Shown piece after piece: positions 27,971-36,492 of a DNA stretch of 64,000 bases. A model generated the notes under the pieces. It searched no databases, was not told where the DNA came from, and saw nothing but the letters and a program-made list of their open reading frames with translations. Made by a program: the position numbers and the translations under genes. This DNA comes from Haladaptatus litoreus (GTDB lineage: Archaea; Halobacteriota; Halobacteria; Halobacteriales; Haladaptataceae). Every line of letters starts with the position of its first letter. Positions within the stretch are counted from its first letter, which is position 1. The DNA is taken from assembly GCF_900156425.1 (NCBI RefSeq), contig NZ_FTNO01000004.1:124001-188000 (forward strand), read 5' to 3'.

Positions 27971-28168
27971 CTATAGTCCTTCGACTGCCTCGTCGTCGTT
28001 AATTGCGTAGCCGCGTTCTCGCACACGTTCCAGTTCCGTGAAAAGTTCATGCCTTGTTGTAATGGTCTGGTTTGTTTCACCGGGAAGCCTCCATTGGTTG
28101 AGAACCTCTTCGATTCGGGTCGTGGAATATTCTGCAAGGATTGCTTTTTTGGGAGCCGTATTGTGCAT
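27971..28168 (-). pseudogene. Internal fragment of an IclR-family regulator
   Basis: The 65 residues match the middle of IclR effector domains: HNTAPKKAILAEYS, then a helix with EEVLNQWRLP, and the family block ELERVRERGYAINDDEAVEGL. The N-terminal wHTH and the C-terminal half are missing on both sides, so it is a relic. IclR proteins often control sugar-acid or aromatic catabolism, so the original gene may have belonged to a catabolic cluster such as the one that follows. Confidence 0.65.
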
Positions 28169-28205
28169 ATGAAAGAGTCAGCCGTCGACGAGAAATGAAC
28201 GAAAC

Positions 28206-28365
28206 GAGCGTAACGAATTCATTGATACAAATGAATGCGTTTGGTTCAATGAGCATAACGAACAGTGGGTTTTAACATCGCGGTGTTCCATTCATCGAAC
28301 GAAACACTCGCACCGAACGCACTGATCGTAACGAACGAAACGAAGAAAACGAGTATAATGAATTC
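28206..28365 (+). repeat. Iterated centromere-like repeats before the parA-like gene
   Basis: Four related blocks are spread through 160 bases: GAGCGTAACGAATTC (28206-28220), GAGCATAACGAAC (28251-28263), GATCGTAACGAAC (28324-28336) and GAGTATAATGAATTC (28351-28365). Between them are many CGAACGAAAC units. Such iteration directly upstream of a ParA-type gene is typical of partition sites and their autoregulatory operators. That this is the centromere is inference. Confidence 0.6.
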
Positions 28366-28384
28366 CCCGAAAGGAACGAACGAT

Positions 28385-29203
28385 ATGAGCGACACGAACA
28401 CTTCACGAATTACTGTAGCGAATCAAAAAGGAGGCGCTGGAAAAACAACGGACGTCATTCACACTGGCGGTGCACTCTCTGCACGTGGGCACGACGTACT
28501 TCTTGTTGACATTGACTATCATGGTGGCCTCACGTGCTCACTGGGCTACAACGATCTGTACTACGACACTGAGCGGACAACGCTATTCGATGTTCTCGAT
28601 TTTGAACAGATGGACTCGGTGAACGACATCATCGTTGAACACGACGAATTTGATATCCTTCCAGCCAGCGAGAAGCTCGGGAACAATAAGAACATCCAAA
28701 CTCTGCTTGAAGCCCCCAAGAGTCGAGAACGGCTCGGAATGACCCTCGACAAACTCGATAAGGATTACGACTATGTTATTGTAGACACACCTCCGTCGCT
28801 CAATGTGCTCACCGATAATGCGCTCGTCGCGAGCGGAAACGTAGTAATTCCAGTGATCCCTGAGAAACTAAACGCCAATAGTCTCCAAATTTTCGCGAAA
28901 CAGCTTCGCTCACTTGAACCGGCTTATGGAGATATTACCCGCCTCGCAATCATGTGCAATCGCGTTGAGCAGAACGGTGAACACCGGAGCACTATTAAAG
29001 AGATAAAATCGGCGTACTCACTGCCCGTATTCGAGATTCCGAAGCGTACAGATCTCTCACAGTCAATTGGCGAAGGTAGCTCCATCTTCGGTTTCGAAAA
29101 GGAGAACAAGCGCGTTGAAGACGCCCGCGAACTGTTCAATGAGATTGCCGACTTGTTTGACGAGACGTTCGAGAAAACCGCATCCCAGGAGGTGAAAGCA
29201 TGA
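28385..29203 (+). CDS. ParA-family partition ATPase
   Basis: The 272-residue protein has the deviant Walker A KGGAGKTT near residue 16, Walker A' LLVDIDYHGGLT and Walker B YVIVDTPPSL, as in ParA/Soj ATPases that segregate plasmids on the nucleoid. The frame is open back to 28265, but the translation there is simply the repeat DNA. The ATG at 28385 gives the usual MS..ITVANQKGG start. It overlaps the next gene by ATGA, with GGAGGTG before it. The flanking repeats suggest a complete type I partition cassette. Confidence 0.85.
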   Translation: MSDTNTSRITVANQKGGAGKTTDVIHTGGALSARGHDVLLVDIDYHGGLTCSLGYNDLYYDTERTTLFDVLDFEQMDSVNDIIVEHDEFDILPASEKLGNNKNIQTLLEAPKSRERLGMTLDKLDKDYDYVIVDTPPSLNVLTDNALVASGNVVIPVIPEKLNANSLQIFAKQLRSLEPAYGDITRLAIMCNRVEQNGEHRSTIKEIKSAYSLPVFEIPKRTDLSQSIGEGSSIFGFEKENKRVEDARELFNEIADLFDETFEKTASQEVKA

Positions 29204-29568
29204 GTGACGGCTGGGGGGACGCTTCTGGTATCGAAGGGAACTACGATGACACTGACGGGGAAGAAACGAACGAAACGAACAAAACGACTGGAACGAGTTC
29301 ATCGAAACAAACGAAGGGCACGAATGGAACGAAGGCGAATATCAAGGGTGAATGGAACGGTCGGACGATCTACATCCCGGACGGGATTCTTGACGAACTT
29401 GAAGATACATACTTAGAATCCCAATTGAAACTCCGAAAAGCCGGTCAAGACAAGTTCAAAAAGAACCGGCATTTCTACCCTCTTCTTGTACAATTCGGTT
29501 TGGAAGCACTTTCAGACGCCGATGCCGACGAAATCCAAACTCGTCTTTCCAGCATCGGAGACGAATAA
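29200..29568 (+). CDS. Probable centromere-binding partner of the ParA-like protein
   Basis: This 122-residue acidic protein has two parts. Residues about 20-50 are low-complexity and rich in Asn, Glu, Thr and Lys (GEETNETNKTTGTSSSKQ), encoded by ACGAAC/ACGAAA repeats. The C-terminal 70 residues carry a likely strand-helix-helix (WNGRTIYIPDGILDELEDTY) of the ribbon-helix-helix kind, then a helical tail. Coupling with parA by ATGA overlap and its size fit a ParG/CopG-like centromere-binding protein. DNA binding to the local repeats is inferred. Confidence 0.7.
   Translation: MSDGWGDASGIEGNYDDTDGEETNETNKTTGTSSSKQTKGTNGTKANIKGEWNGRTIYIPDGILDELEDTYLESQLKLRKAGQDKFKKNRHFYPLLVQFGLEALSDADADEIQTRLSSIGDE
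29263..29337 (+). repeat. Centromere-like repeats inside the partner gene
   Basis: Inside the coding sequence lie repeated ACGAAC, ACGAAA and GGAACGA units. The 15-mer AACGAACGAAACGAA occurs both here and upstream of parA at 28330-28344. This suggests that the coding region also serves as a DNA site. Confidence 0.6.
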
Positions 29569-30103
29569 CGCTGTCACACGAGAGTAACAAGTTCCTGAAC
29601 ACTCCTCTGCCCAATTTCACCTCAAAAACAGAGAGGAGGTTAAGATTACGGGAACTATCGCTATAACGTAGCTCGTTAATTTGGGTGATTCCACGCGGAT
29701 CCATGGTTTTCGTTAGAGAATTAGCCATCAGTGGTTACAGGCCGTTTTGTGCTTCACCGAGGGCACTGTGATGGCTCATTCTACTTCTCCATTTTATATC
29801 AGTGGGGTGTAGAAACAGGAAATCGCCGAATTGCCACGACACGATACCGGAAAGAGGGATACACGCAGGGATAAATCAAATAATGATATATCATATCTGA
29901 GGCAGCGAATATTCACAGTTTCGGAGGATGGGCTAGTTTTGGGTCGAACTTCCGCCGACTCGTAGTGTTTCTGACTGATCAAATATCGATTTCGAACACT
30001 CTCGGTCATAGCTATCGGGTAAGTGTGTGAAATTGCGAAAGTTTTGATGCTGCTAAACAGTGTTGCCACTCCCGAACGGCGGACTCAGCGAGGGCTCAGC
30101 CGG
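29569..30103. other. Spacer with no recognised gene
   Basis: About 530 bases follow the partition operon without a protein-like frame. It adjoins the transposase relic and may be decayed insertion DNA. No hairpin or repeat stands out. Confidence 0.35.
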
Positions 30104-30916
30104 TTAGTCAGGCGGGATCAACGCTGAGACACCGATTTTGACACATTCGCCCGCGGTCAACACAGGCGTATATTCCATCTCACTGGCGATAGCTGCCTCT
30201 AACAGGAAATCGGTGAGCCGCCGAATATTGTGTAGCAACACCGCGAACACGAAGTAGAACAGTCGAACGCGGTAATCCTTGGAAGACGTCTTCGCCAGGA
30301 AATCGTTCTTGATGCTCTTGTACTCGCTTTCGATCTGCTAGCATGAGCTGTATCGACGACAGAACGCTTCGGCTTCCTCGGGATCAACCAAGAGGTTCGT
30401 CGCAAAGATCGCTGTCCCCTCGCCCTTCGTCGAGGGAACGTACAGAAACTGTATCGCGTATGAACCCTGGTCGAAGTGGACAGTCGCCGATTCAGCGGCA
30501 ACTTCCTGGCCACCTTTGTTTATCGTCTCGATAATCTCTCGTTCGGTACGGTGAATTCACTTCGGGATGAGATAGAATACAGCCGTCTGATCGGTGCCAT
30601 GCTGATCAAACACTTCGATACCGAGTAGCAGCTTTGCTTCGGTGTCTATTGCAGCGTACACCCATAACTACTCGCGGTTAATCTTGACAGCGGTTTCGTC
30701 CACCGTGACCCGCGTCGGCGTCGCCGACGGGGGGCGGATCCGAAAATTTATCAGTAATTCTATATCTTCGCCAGGGAAACGCTTGATGAGACCGTTCCAC
30801 CCCGAAAAGGGCAAGGATTTTTTGTTTCTCTGAGTGAACAACCGGTCGCGTGAAGGGGGACGGTGAACACCCTGATAGGCGTCCCCAGAAATCTCTGGTT
30901 TCTGGTGTGCGAACAA
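30104..30916 (-). pseudogene. Transposase relic with three nonsense codons
   Basis: One continuous minus-strand frame is broken by TAG (30668-30670), TGA (30557-30559) and TAG (30338-30340). Between the stops the product is clear: TRVTVDETAVKINRE, LWVYAAIDTEAKLLLG, then VHFDQGSYAIQFLYVPSTKGEG, QIESEYKSIKNDFLAKTSSK and VRLFYFVFAVLLHNIRRL, ending PPD. This has the DDE Asp residues and C-terminal Glu of a haloarchaeal IS transposase. The broken codons look like Trp-to-TAG and Arg-to-TGA changes. The N-terminus may extend into another frame as far as 31014. The element is dead; its IS family is not certain. Confidence 0.8.
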
Positions 30917-31020
30917 AACGCTCTGCGTCTGGTTAACGTCGTCGTCCGCTCACGCTCCCACCATTCAAGGGTAGCCGTGTCTGAACTCTCTTTGAGCAGG
31001 TCTGAGAGTAGCATAAATCA

Positions 31021-31240
31021 CTAGCTCTTTAATCTGCTCGTCCTTATCTAGACAGTGCCAATTGGATGATTTTGAGAATCTAGTGATGATTCTTCTGAAA
31101 TAATACGGTGACTGGTATGCTCTCAATCAGGTTCGTATTTCGTGACCGTCGGATTAGATTGTCTGTCTTCGAACGCTGGTAAATTCAGGGAAATGTGAAA
31201 TTGGCCTAGTATTAAAGGAAGTGGTCATGAATATATAATT
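31021..31240 (+). promoter_or_regulatory. Promoter region of the first lyase gene
   Basis: The 3' end contains GAATATATAATT just before the ATG at 31241. It has an AT-rich TATA-like element and a possible upstream GGCCTAGTATTAAAGG. The site is read only from base composition and position. Confidence 0.4.
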
Positions 31241-33325
31241 ATGAACGCTGAGAACATCCATCAGTTAGTTCGTGAGGATCATCCTCGGTTATTCGTCAAT
31301 CAAGGCGACTGGCCAGCAGTAGAACGTAATATCGACGAGAAAGAGTGGGATCTATTCAAGAATATCAAGGCCGAGGTTAACGATCTCACTGACGTAGAGG
31401 TCAAACCTGATGATTATGGGGTTGACGCAGCCAAAGCGGCACTCGTTTACCGGGTCACCGGAGAGGAAAGATATGCGCAGCTATCTTTTGAGTTGCTTGC
31501 AGAGAGCGTAGAGTATTACCACGACTGCTACCAAGCGAACGAGCCCGTTGATTGGCACTCACACTCCCGTATTCATGCGTGGGTTGCATACGACTGGACA
31601 TACGATACCATCCCCGTAGACGAACGAAAAGAGCTTGCAACATCGTTTCTCAAAGCGGTTGAGCAAGTTCAGCCGACCGAGGAACGGGAGCAGTTTGTGG
31701 GTGAGAACTGGAGTAACCATCAGAGCGGCTTCTACGGCACGCGCAGCCTGCTTTGGTATGCCGGCTTAGCCACCTATGGTGATGGCGTCAACGACGACTT
31801 AGCGAGGCATTTTCTTACCCGTGGCTATGAGATGTACACCGACCTGCTTGCGTATCGTTCGTCAGCAGCTGGTGACGTCGGTGGTTCTGCTTCGGGAACA
31901 GTAGCCTACACGTCCGGTGATTATCCCTGGGCAGAGTTCAACTTTTTTCATACACTACAAGCAGCTACTGGACGCGACATTTCCGAAAAATGGCCCTATG
32001 TGTCCCTCTTGCCCGGATATTTGTTCTGGAATTGGCTACCCGGAATGCGCGAATTCGGTGCCGGTGATGCTCATCACAAATCTAATACTATTCGGAACCC
32101 CCATCGAATTCACGCACACTGTTCGCATATTGTTCACTTTTACGGTGAAAAATGCCCTCGCGAGGCCGCGTTTGCCAAATGGCTGCGTGAACGACTCCCA
32201 CGTGAATTCCATCATAACGATCTGCGATGGCCGCTTTCCCGATTCTTCATGACGAATCAATATCCTAATCTCAAACCTGAAGGCCCCCCACCGAAACTTG
32301 GGACGGCGCGTCACTTTCCTGGACTGGGTCAGGTATTCTTCCGATCGGGGTACGGGCAAGGAGACACATATGCTTCGTTCACTACCGGAGGGAGTGTTGA
32401 TTCACACAAGCATTACGACCACGGTCATTTCAACATATTTAAGAAAGGATATCTGGCCCTCGATTCCGGTGCGCGGGCATACCCGACGAATCATCTCACA
32501 CACTACTATAGCCGGACTGCCGCTCACAACTGCATACTCATCAAGATGCCTGGTGAGGAGATGCCGCAGGACTATTGGGGCGGCCCCGCACCTGCCCCTA
32601 AAGAGAAGGCGGTACCCGTTCCGAACGATGGCGGCCAGCGAGAGCAACTCGATTCAAAGACTGTCGCATTCGAATCACGGCCCGAGTATGCATACGCCGC
32701 TTGTGATGCCACTGGAGCATATCATCCCGAAAAGTGTGACTTCGTCCTTCGACAGTTCATCTATTTACCACCCGACCACTTTGTCGTGTTCGACCGCGTG
32801 CGTGCAAGCGTTCCCGACTACCAGAAAACGTGGCTGTTGCATACCGCGGCCGAGCCACGTCTCGATGGTTCGAATTTCATTGCGGATCACGAAGGCGGTC
32901 GATTACTCGGAAAAACTCTGTTTCCTCGAAACGCATCTATGACTGCTGTGGGTGGACCCGGAAATCAATTCATGGCTGGTGGCCGCAACTGGCCACTTGG
33001 AGACGATTTTGCTTGGCCCGAAACAAACCCACTGTATGGCCAGTGGCGTGTCGAGGTTCAGCCTGATGAAGCTGCTCGTGATGATCACTTCTTACATGTC
33101 CTTCATGCGGCCGATCAATCCACCGAGACGGTTGCAGATATGGAACGTATCGAGGACACCGACCACCTCGGAGTCCGAATCGAAGACGGAACCGATTCTT
33201 GTGAGGTGACCTTCGGACTTACAGAACAGGCGTCGGGTCACGTGACTCGAACAAAGAGTGACGAAACGGTGGTCGACCGGTCGCTTATAGAGTCGGTTGC
33301 AAACCAGGAAAATCTATTCAACTGA
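31241..33325 (+). CDS. Heparinase II/III-like polysaccharide lyase, cytoplasmic
   Basis: This 694-residue protein has the plan of heparinase II/III-type lyases: an N-terminal alpha/alpha toroid (residues about 10-340), then a beta-sandwich domain. It starts HPRLFVNQGDW, like DHPRLL in many alginate and heparin lyases. Candidate catalytic and metal residues are His160 in NWSNHQSGFYG, His389-His397 in SHKHYDHGHFNIF, and Tyr/His in YYSRTAAHN at 422-430. Such enzymes cut uronic-acid glycosides by beta-elimination. No signal peptide is present, so it should act on imported oligosaccharides. It is the first gene of the polysaccharide region and converges on a sulfatase gene. The substrate is unknown. 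Confidence 0.85.
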   Translation: MNAENIHQLVREDHPRLFVNQGDWPAVERNIDEKEWDLFKNIKAEVNDLTDVEVKPDDYGVDAAKAALVYRVTGEERYAQLSFELLAESVEYYHDCYQANEPVDWHSHSRIHAWVAYDWTYDTIPVDERKELATSFLKAVEQVQPTEEREQFVGENWSNHQSGFYGTRSLLWYAGLATYGDGVNDDLARHFLTRGYEMYTDLLAYRSSAAGDVGGSASGTVAYTSGDYPWAEFNFFHTLQAATGRDISEKWPYVSLLPGYLFWNWLPGMREFGAGDAHHKSNTIRNPHRIHAHCSHIVHFYGEKCPREAAFAKWLRERLPREFHHNDLRWPLSRFFMTNQYPNLKPEGPPPKLGTARHFPGLGQVFFRSGYGQGDTYASFTTGGSVDSHKHYDHGHFNIFKKGYLALDSGARAYPTNHLTHYYSRTAAHNCILIKMPGEEMPQDYWGGPAPAPKEKAVPVPNDGGQREQLDSKTVAFESRPEYAYAACDATGAYHPEKCDFVLRQFIYLPPDHFVVFDRVRASVPDYQKTWLLHTAAEPRLDGSNFIADHEGGRLLGKTLFPRNASMTAVGGPGNQFMAGGRNWPLGDDFAWPETNPLYGQWRVEVQPDEAARDDHFLHVLHAADQSTETVADMERIEDTDHLGVRIEDGTDSCEVTFGLTEQASGHVTRTKSDETVVDRSLIESVANQENLFN

Positions 33326-33360
33326 TATAGTACGTCTTCGTCGAGCCAAACAGGAGACGT

Positions 33361-34791
33361 TCAAACAGATGGACGGTCGATCGCTTGTGGAATCAAATGC
33401 TTCCCATCACTGTATTCAAATGGATGGTTTGCGAGACGGTTCACGAGGTGTTGACGGGCTGCCAACAGTGGATCCTCGTACGCCGGATTGTCCGATTCGT
33501 CCGATAGTTCACCGGGGTCGGTCGATAGGTCGAACAGTAGTTCCCCGCCTGTGACGGAGTTCCAAACGTACTTATACTGGTCACTGACCAGATACTGCAT
33601 CGCATTCTCGTCGTGGTACACAGGTCCGTGTTCACCATGGTAATACTCTCGCCAGTCGGCATTCCCTTCGATGAGGGAGAGGAGGCTCCGTCCCTCGACA
33701 GTTTCGGGAACCGACGCGTCGGCCAATTCGAGGATTGTCGGCATGATGTCTTCTAGTCCGACTGGGTCAGTAACATACCCATTCCCGTCCGTTTCCATGT
33801 TTTCGGGGAATCGGATGAGGAGTGGGACCCGAGCAGACCCCTCGTAGGCGTAGGTTTTCCGCCAGAGCAAGTGGTCGCCGAGCATCTCTCCATGGTCGGA
33901 TGTGAAAACGACGACAGTGTTCTCCAACTCGCCATTCATCCGTAATTTCTGTAGTAGTCGATTGATCTGATGGTCAATATGGGTGATCGAAGCATAGTAG
34001 CCGGCACGGGCCCGATGAATCGTCGTCGGTGATAAATCGGCACACCACGCATCGGTCGCCGGATTGTCCGAAATGTGTTGGCGGTACATCTCCTCTGCCC
34101 ACTCCCCGATGTCTGGGTCGGGCATTTCACAGTCAACGTACATATCCCAGTATGTCTGCGGTGGGTCGAACGGTTGGTGAGGGCGGACGTACGAGACGGT
34201 GTGGAAAAACGGTCGAGTTGGATCGCGTTTGTCGAAGAATTCTAGCGCGCGATTCGTCGTCCAGTTCGTTGGGTGCAAATGTTCCGGGAGGTGAGACGGG
34301 CGGGGATCCCACGAGTTGCGTCCGACGCCATGAGATATCTCGTCGAATTTTCCGTTGCCTTGTTTCGATAGCCACTCAGAATAGTCATCCTCTAACCCAT
34401 TGAGACCGGCGTGGAGGACTATCTGGTCGAATCCGAAGTGGTTTCGTGGGGGAAGCGAGTGTGTCTTCCCTGTCAATCGAGTCTGATACCCTGCGTTTGA
34501 AAGTTCACTCGGGAGCGTGTGGGGAAACGACCATTCGGCAGTTGTCCAGTTCGTACATCCATTCGTCGCCGGGGTCTGGCCAGTCCAGAGACAGCGCCGT
34601 GCAGGAATCGATGAGGGGGCAGGTGTGTACGCGGAAGAAAAATATGTACCCCGTTCGACGAACCGATTCAAGTTCGGCGTGTGGACGAGAGGATAGCCAT
34701 CCTCGTCCACAGGGCAGTTCGGGTCGGCACCAAGCGCATCTCCTCGATGTTGATCTGTCAAGATGAACAGAATGTTAGGTTTGTCCGGCAT
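33361..34791 (-). CDS. Sulfatase, Ser-type active site
   Basis: This 476-residue sulfatase of the alkaline-phosphatase superfamily has metal ligands in NILFILTDQHRGD (Asp13 region) and FTSDHGEMLGDH. The site that must become formylglycine is SIPAR (Ser61), not the usual Cys. Ser-type sulfatases are known and are matured by the radical-SAM enzyme anSME; none lies in this window. An in-frame extension to 35067 is not protein-like, so the ATG at 34791 is used. No signal peptide means cytoplasmic desulfation of imported sugars is likely. It is divergent from the Cys-type sulfatase at 34914. Confidence 0.85.
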   Translation of the reverse strand: MPDKPNILFILTDQHRGDALGADPNCPVDEDGYPLVHTPNLNRFVERGTYFSSAYTPAPSSIPARRCLWTGQTPATNGCTNWTTAEWSFPHTLPSELSNAGYQTRLTGKTHSLPPRNHFGFDQIVLHAGLNGLEDDYSEWLSKQGNGKFDEISHGVGRNSWDPRPSHLPEHLHPTNWTTNRALEFFDKRDPTRPFFHTVSYVRPHQPFDPPQTYWDMYVDCEMPDPDIGEWAEEMYRQHISDNPATDAWCADLSPTTIHRARAGYYASITHIDHQINRLLQKLRMNGELENTVVVFTSDHGEMLGDHLLWRKTYAYEGSARVPLLIRFPENMETDGNGYVTDPVGLEDIMPTILELADASVPETVEGRSLLSLIEGNADWREYYHGEHGPVYHDENAMQYLVSDQYKYVWNSVTGGELLFDLSTDPGELSDESDNPAYEDPLLAARQHLVNRLANHPFEYSDGKHLIPQAIDRPSV

Positions 34792-34913
34792 ATATTGGCA
34801 ATGATGGAGAAAACAGATATAATTTTCTCCGCTCACGGCGTCGATTACGATCAATAACCCATCAAATACAGCGAAAGATATAGTTACACGACTTGCGAAC
34901 GATTCAAGTGAGT

Positions 34914-36296
34914 ATGCGAATCGTTTACATAGACGTTGATTCACTCCGTGCCGACTACGTCGGTGCCTACGGACAGGCTGCACCGACGACACCGAACATC
35001 GACAGACTCGCTGCCGATGCGGTGCGTTTCGATACTGCCTATGTCGCGAACTCGCCATGCATGCCATCGCGTGCTGCGTTGCTAACTGGGCGGTACGGCA
35101 TACACAACGGTGTGGTGACCCACGGCGCGAAATCGCAGACGATTCATAATCCGAGACATTCGACCGATTGGGCAGGGAGTTGGGGCGAATCCACCGAGGA
35201 CCACCGTGATTGGTGGCACCTTCCTGAACTGTTATTTCAGAATCGGATTACCACGGGGGCAGTGTCGTCGTTTCCCAGGCATCCCGCACCGTGGTTCTAC
35301 CACGTGTGGCACGATTTCCACCATCCCCAGGAGCCAACGGGGAAAGGTGAAACATTCCAAACGCCGCGAGCAGAGACAGTGTCAGAAAAGGCGATTCAGT
35401 TCATTGAATCCCACACCTCGGAAGAATTCTTTCTCTACGCACAGTACTGGGATCCACACGGCCCGTACAACCGTCCAGGAGCGGAGGTAGAACGATTTCG
35501 GGACAGTCCAGTTCCACCGTATCCCACCGAAGAGCAGATAGCCGAACACCGAACGTGGAACGCATGGCGGTCGGCAACGCACATGGATATCGACGGTCGA
35601 GACGATATCGCCGAGATGCTCGCTCATTATCGAGCCGAAATTCGATACGCCGACCGGCACATCGGTCGCGTTATAGAACATCTCGAAGACGAGGGACTAT
35701 ACGATGACACGCTCATCGTAGTGACCGCTGATCACGGGGAGGAGTTTGGCGAACACGGACTGTATCGTGAACACTGGAGTACCCACGACGGCACACAACG
35801 CGTTCCCCTGATCATCAAACCACCAGCCTCGTCTCCAGTAGAACGTGGAGTACGGGATCAGCTCGTGACAAACGTCGACATGGCCCCAACGCTGGCGGAA
35901 TATGCAGAAATCGAACCTCCAGCCCAGTGGCAGGGGCAGTCGCTCGTTCCACTTATACGCAATTCGGACGCCGATTGGCGCTCACACATCGTCTTCGACC
36001 ACGGCCTGTACACTGCACAGCGAGCGATTCGAACTGAGCGCTGGAAACTTGTTAGAACCTATCATCCAGGAATGTGGGCCGATTCTGTGCCCAATTATCA
36101 ACTATACGATATGAATGCCGATCCGTGGGAACAGAATGACTGTTCGAGTGATAATTTGGAAGTCGTCTCCGGTCTTGAAAATCAATTACTCTTGTGGGCG
36201 GACGAACACGTGGGGATACACGAAGATCCACTTCACGCCGTCGTTCGCGATGGCCCCGCGGGAACCAACGCATATCGCGAATGGGATGACGCGTAA
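34914..36296 (+). CDS. Sulfatase, Cys-type active site
   Basis: The 460-residue protein begins MRIVYIDVDSLRADYVGAYG, supplying the first metal-binding Asp residues. The formylglycine site is CMPSR at residues 49-53, the classical C-x-P-S-R. Further metal ligands are in VTADHGEEFGEHG. There is no signal peptide. It shares a 120-base divergent promoter region with the Ser-type sulfatase at 34791, so the two are probably co-induced. The open frame begins at 34893, but the ATG at 34914 matches family starts. Removal of a sulfate ester from a sugar is the expected reaction. Confidence 0.9.
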   Translation: MRIVYIDVDSLRADYVGAYGQAAPTTPNIDRLAADAVRFDTAYVANSPCMPSRAALLTGRYGIHNGVVTHGAKSQTIHNPRHSTDWAGSWGESTEDHRDWWHLPELLFQNRITTGAVSSFPRHPAPWFYHVWHDFHHPQEPTGKGETFQTPRAETVSEKAIQFIESHTSEEFFLYAQYWDPHGPYNRPGAEVERFRDSPVPPYPTEEQIAEHRTWNAWRSATHMDIDGRDDIAEMLAHYRAEIRYADRHIGRVIEHLEDEGLYDDTLIVVTADHGEEFGEHGLYREHWSTHDGTQRVPLIIKPPASSPVERGVRDQLVTNVDMAPTLAEYAEIEPPAQWQGQSLVPLIRNSDADWRSHIVFDHGLYTAQRAIRTERWKLVRTYHPGMWADSVPNYQLYDMNADPWEQNDCSSDNLEVVSGLENQLLLWADEHVGIHEDPLHAVVRDGPAGTNAYREWDDA

Positions 36297-36492
36297 TGGA
36301 TTCGGCGATATCCCAGAGTAAACCGAATTTCGACGTGGTTATCTACTGCCAGCAGATTCCTTATCCTGCCGGGTGGGAAAGATAGTACGATTCGCCCAGC
36401 CTCTTTTGAGAGCGTTTGGTGTCCGATAATTGATTAGTAAAAGACGGTAGATATACGATTGGAGATGAGTATCTAACCGGTAGACAAGCGAT

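Noticed and set aside
28206..28365. CRISPR array or replication-origin iterons
   Set aside because: Spacing is irregular, and no Orc1/Cdc6 or Rep gene is adjacent; a ParA-type gene follows, so a partition site fits better.
28265..28384. Extension of the ParA-like protein upstream
   Set aside because: The translation is simply the iterated DNA repeats; MS..ITVANQKGG at 28385 is the family start.
33361..35067. N-terminal extension of the Ser-type sulfatase to base 35067
   Set aside because: The extra 92 residues are not sulfatase-like and overlap the opposite-strand sulfatase gene; MPDKPNILFI at 34791 is the normal start.
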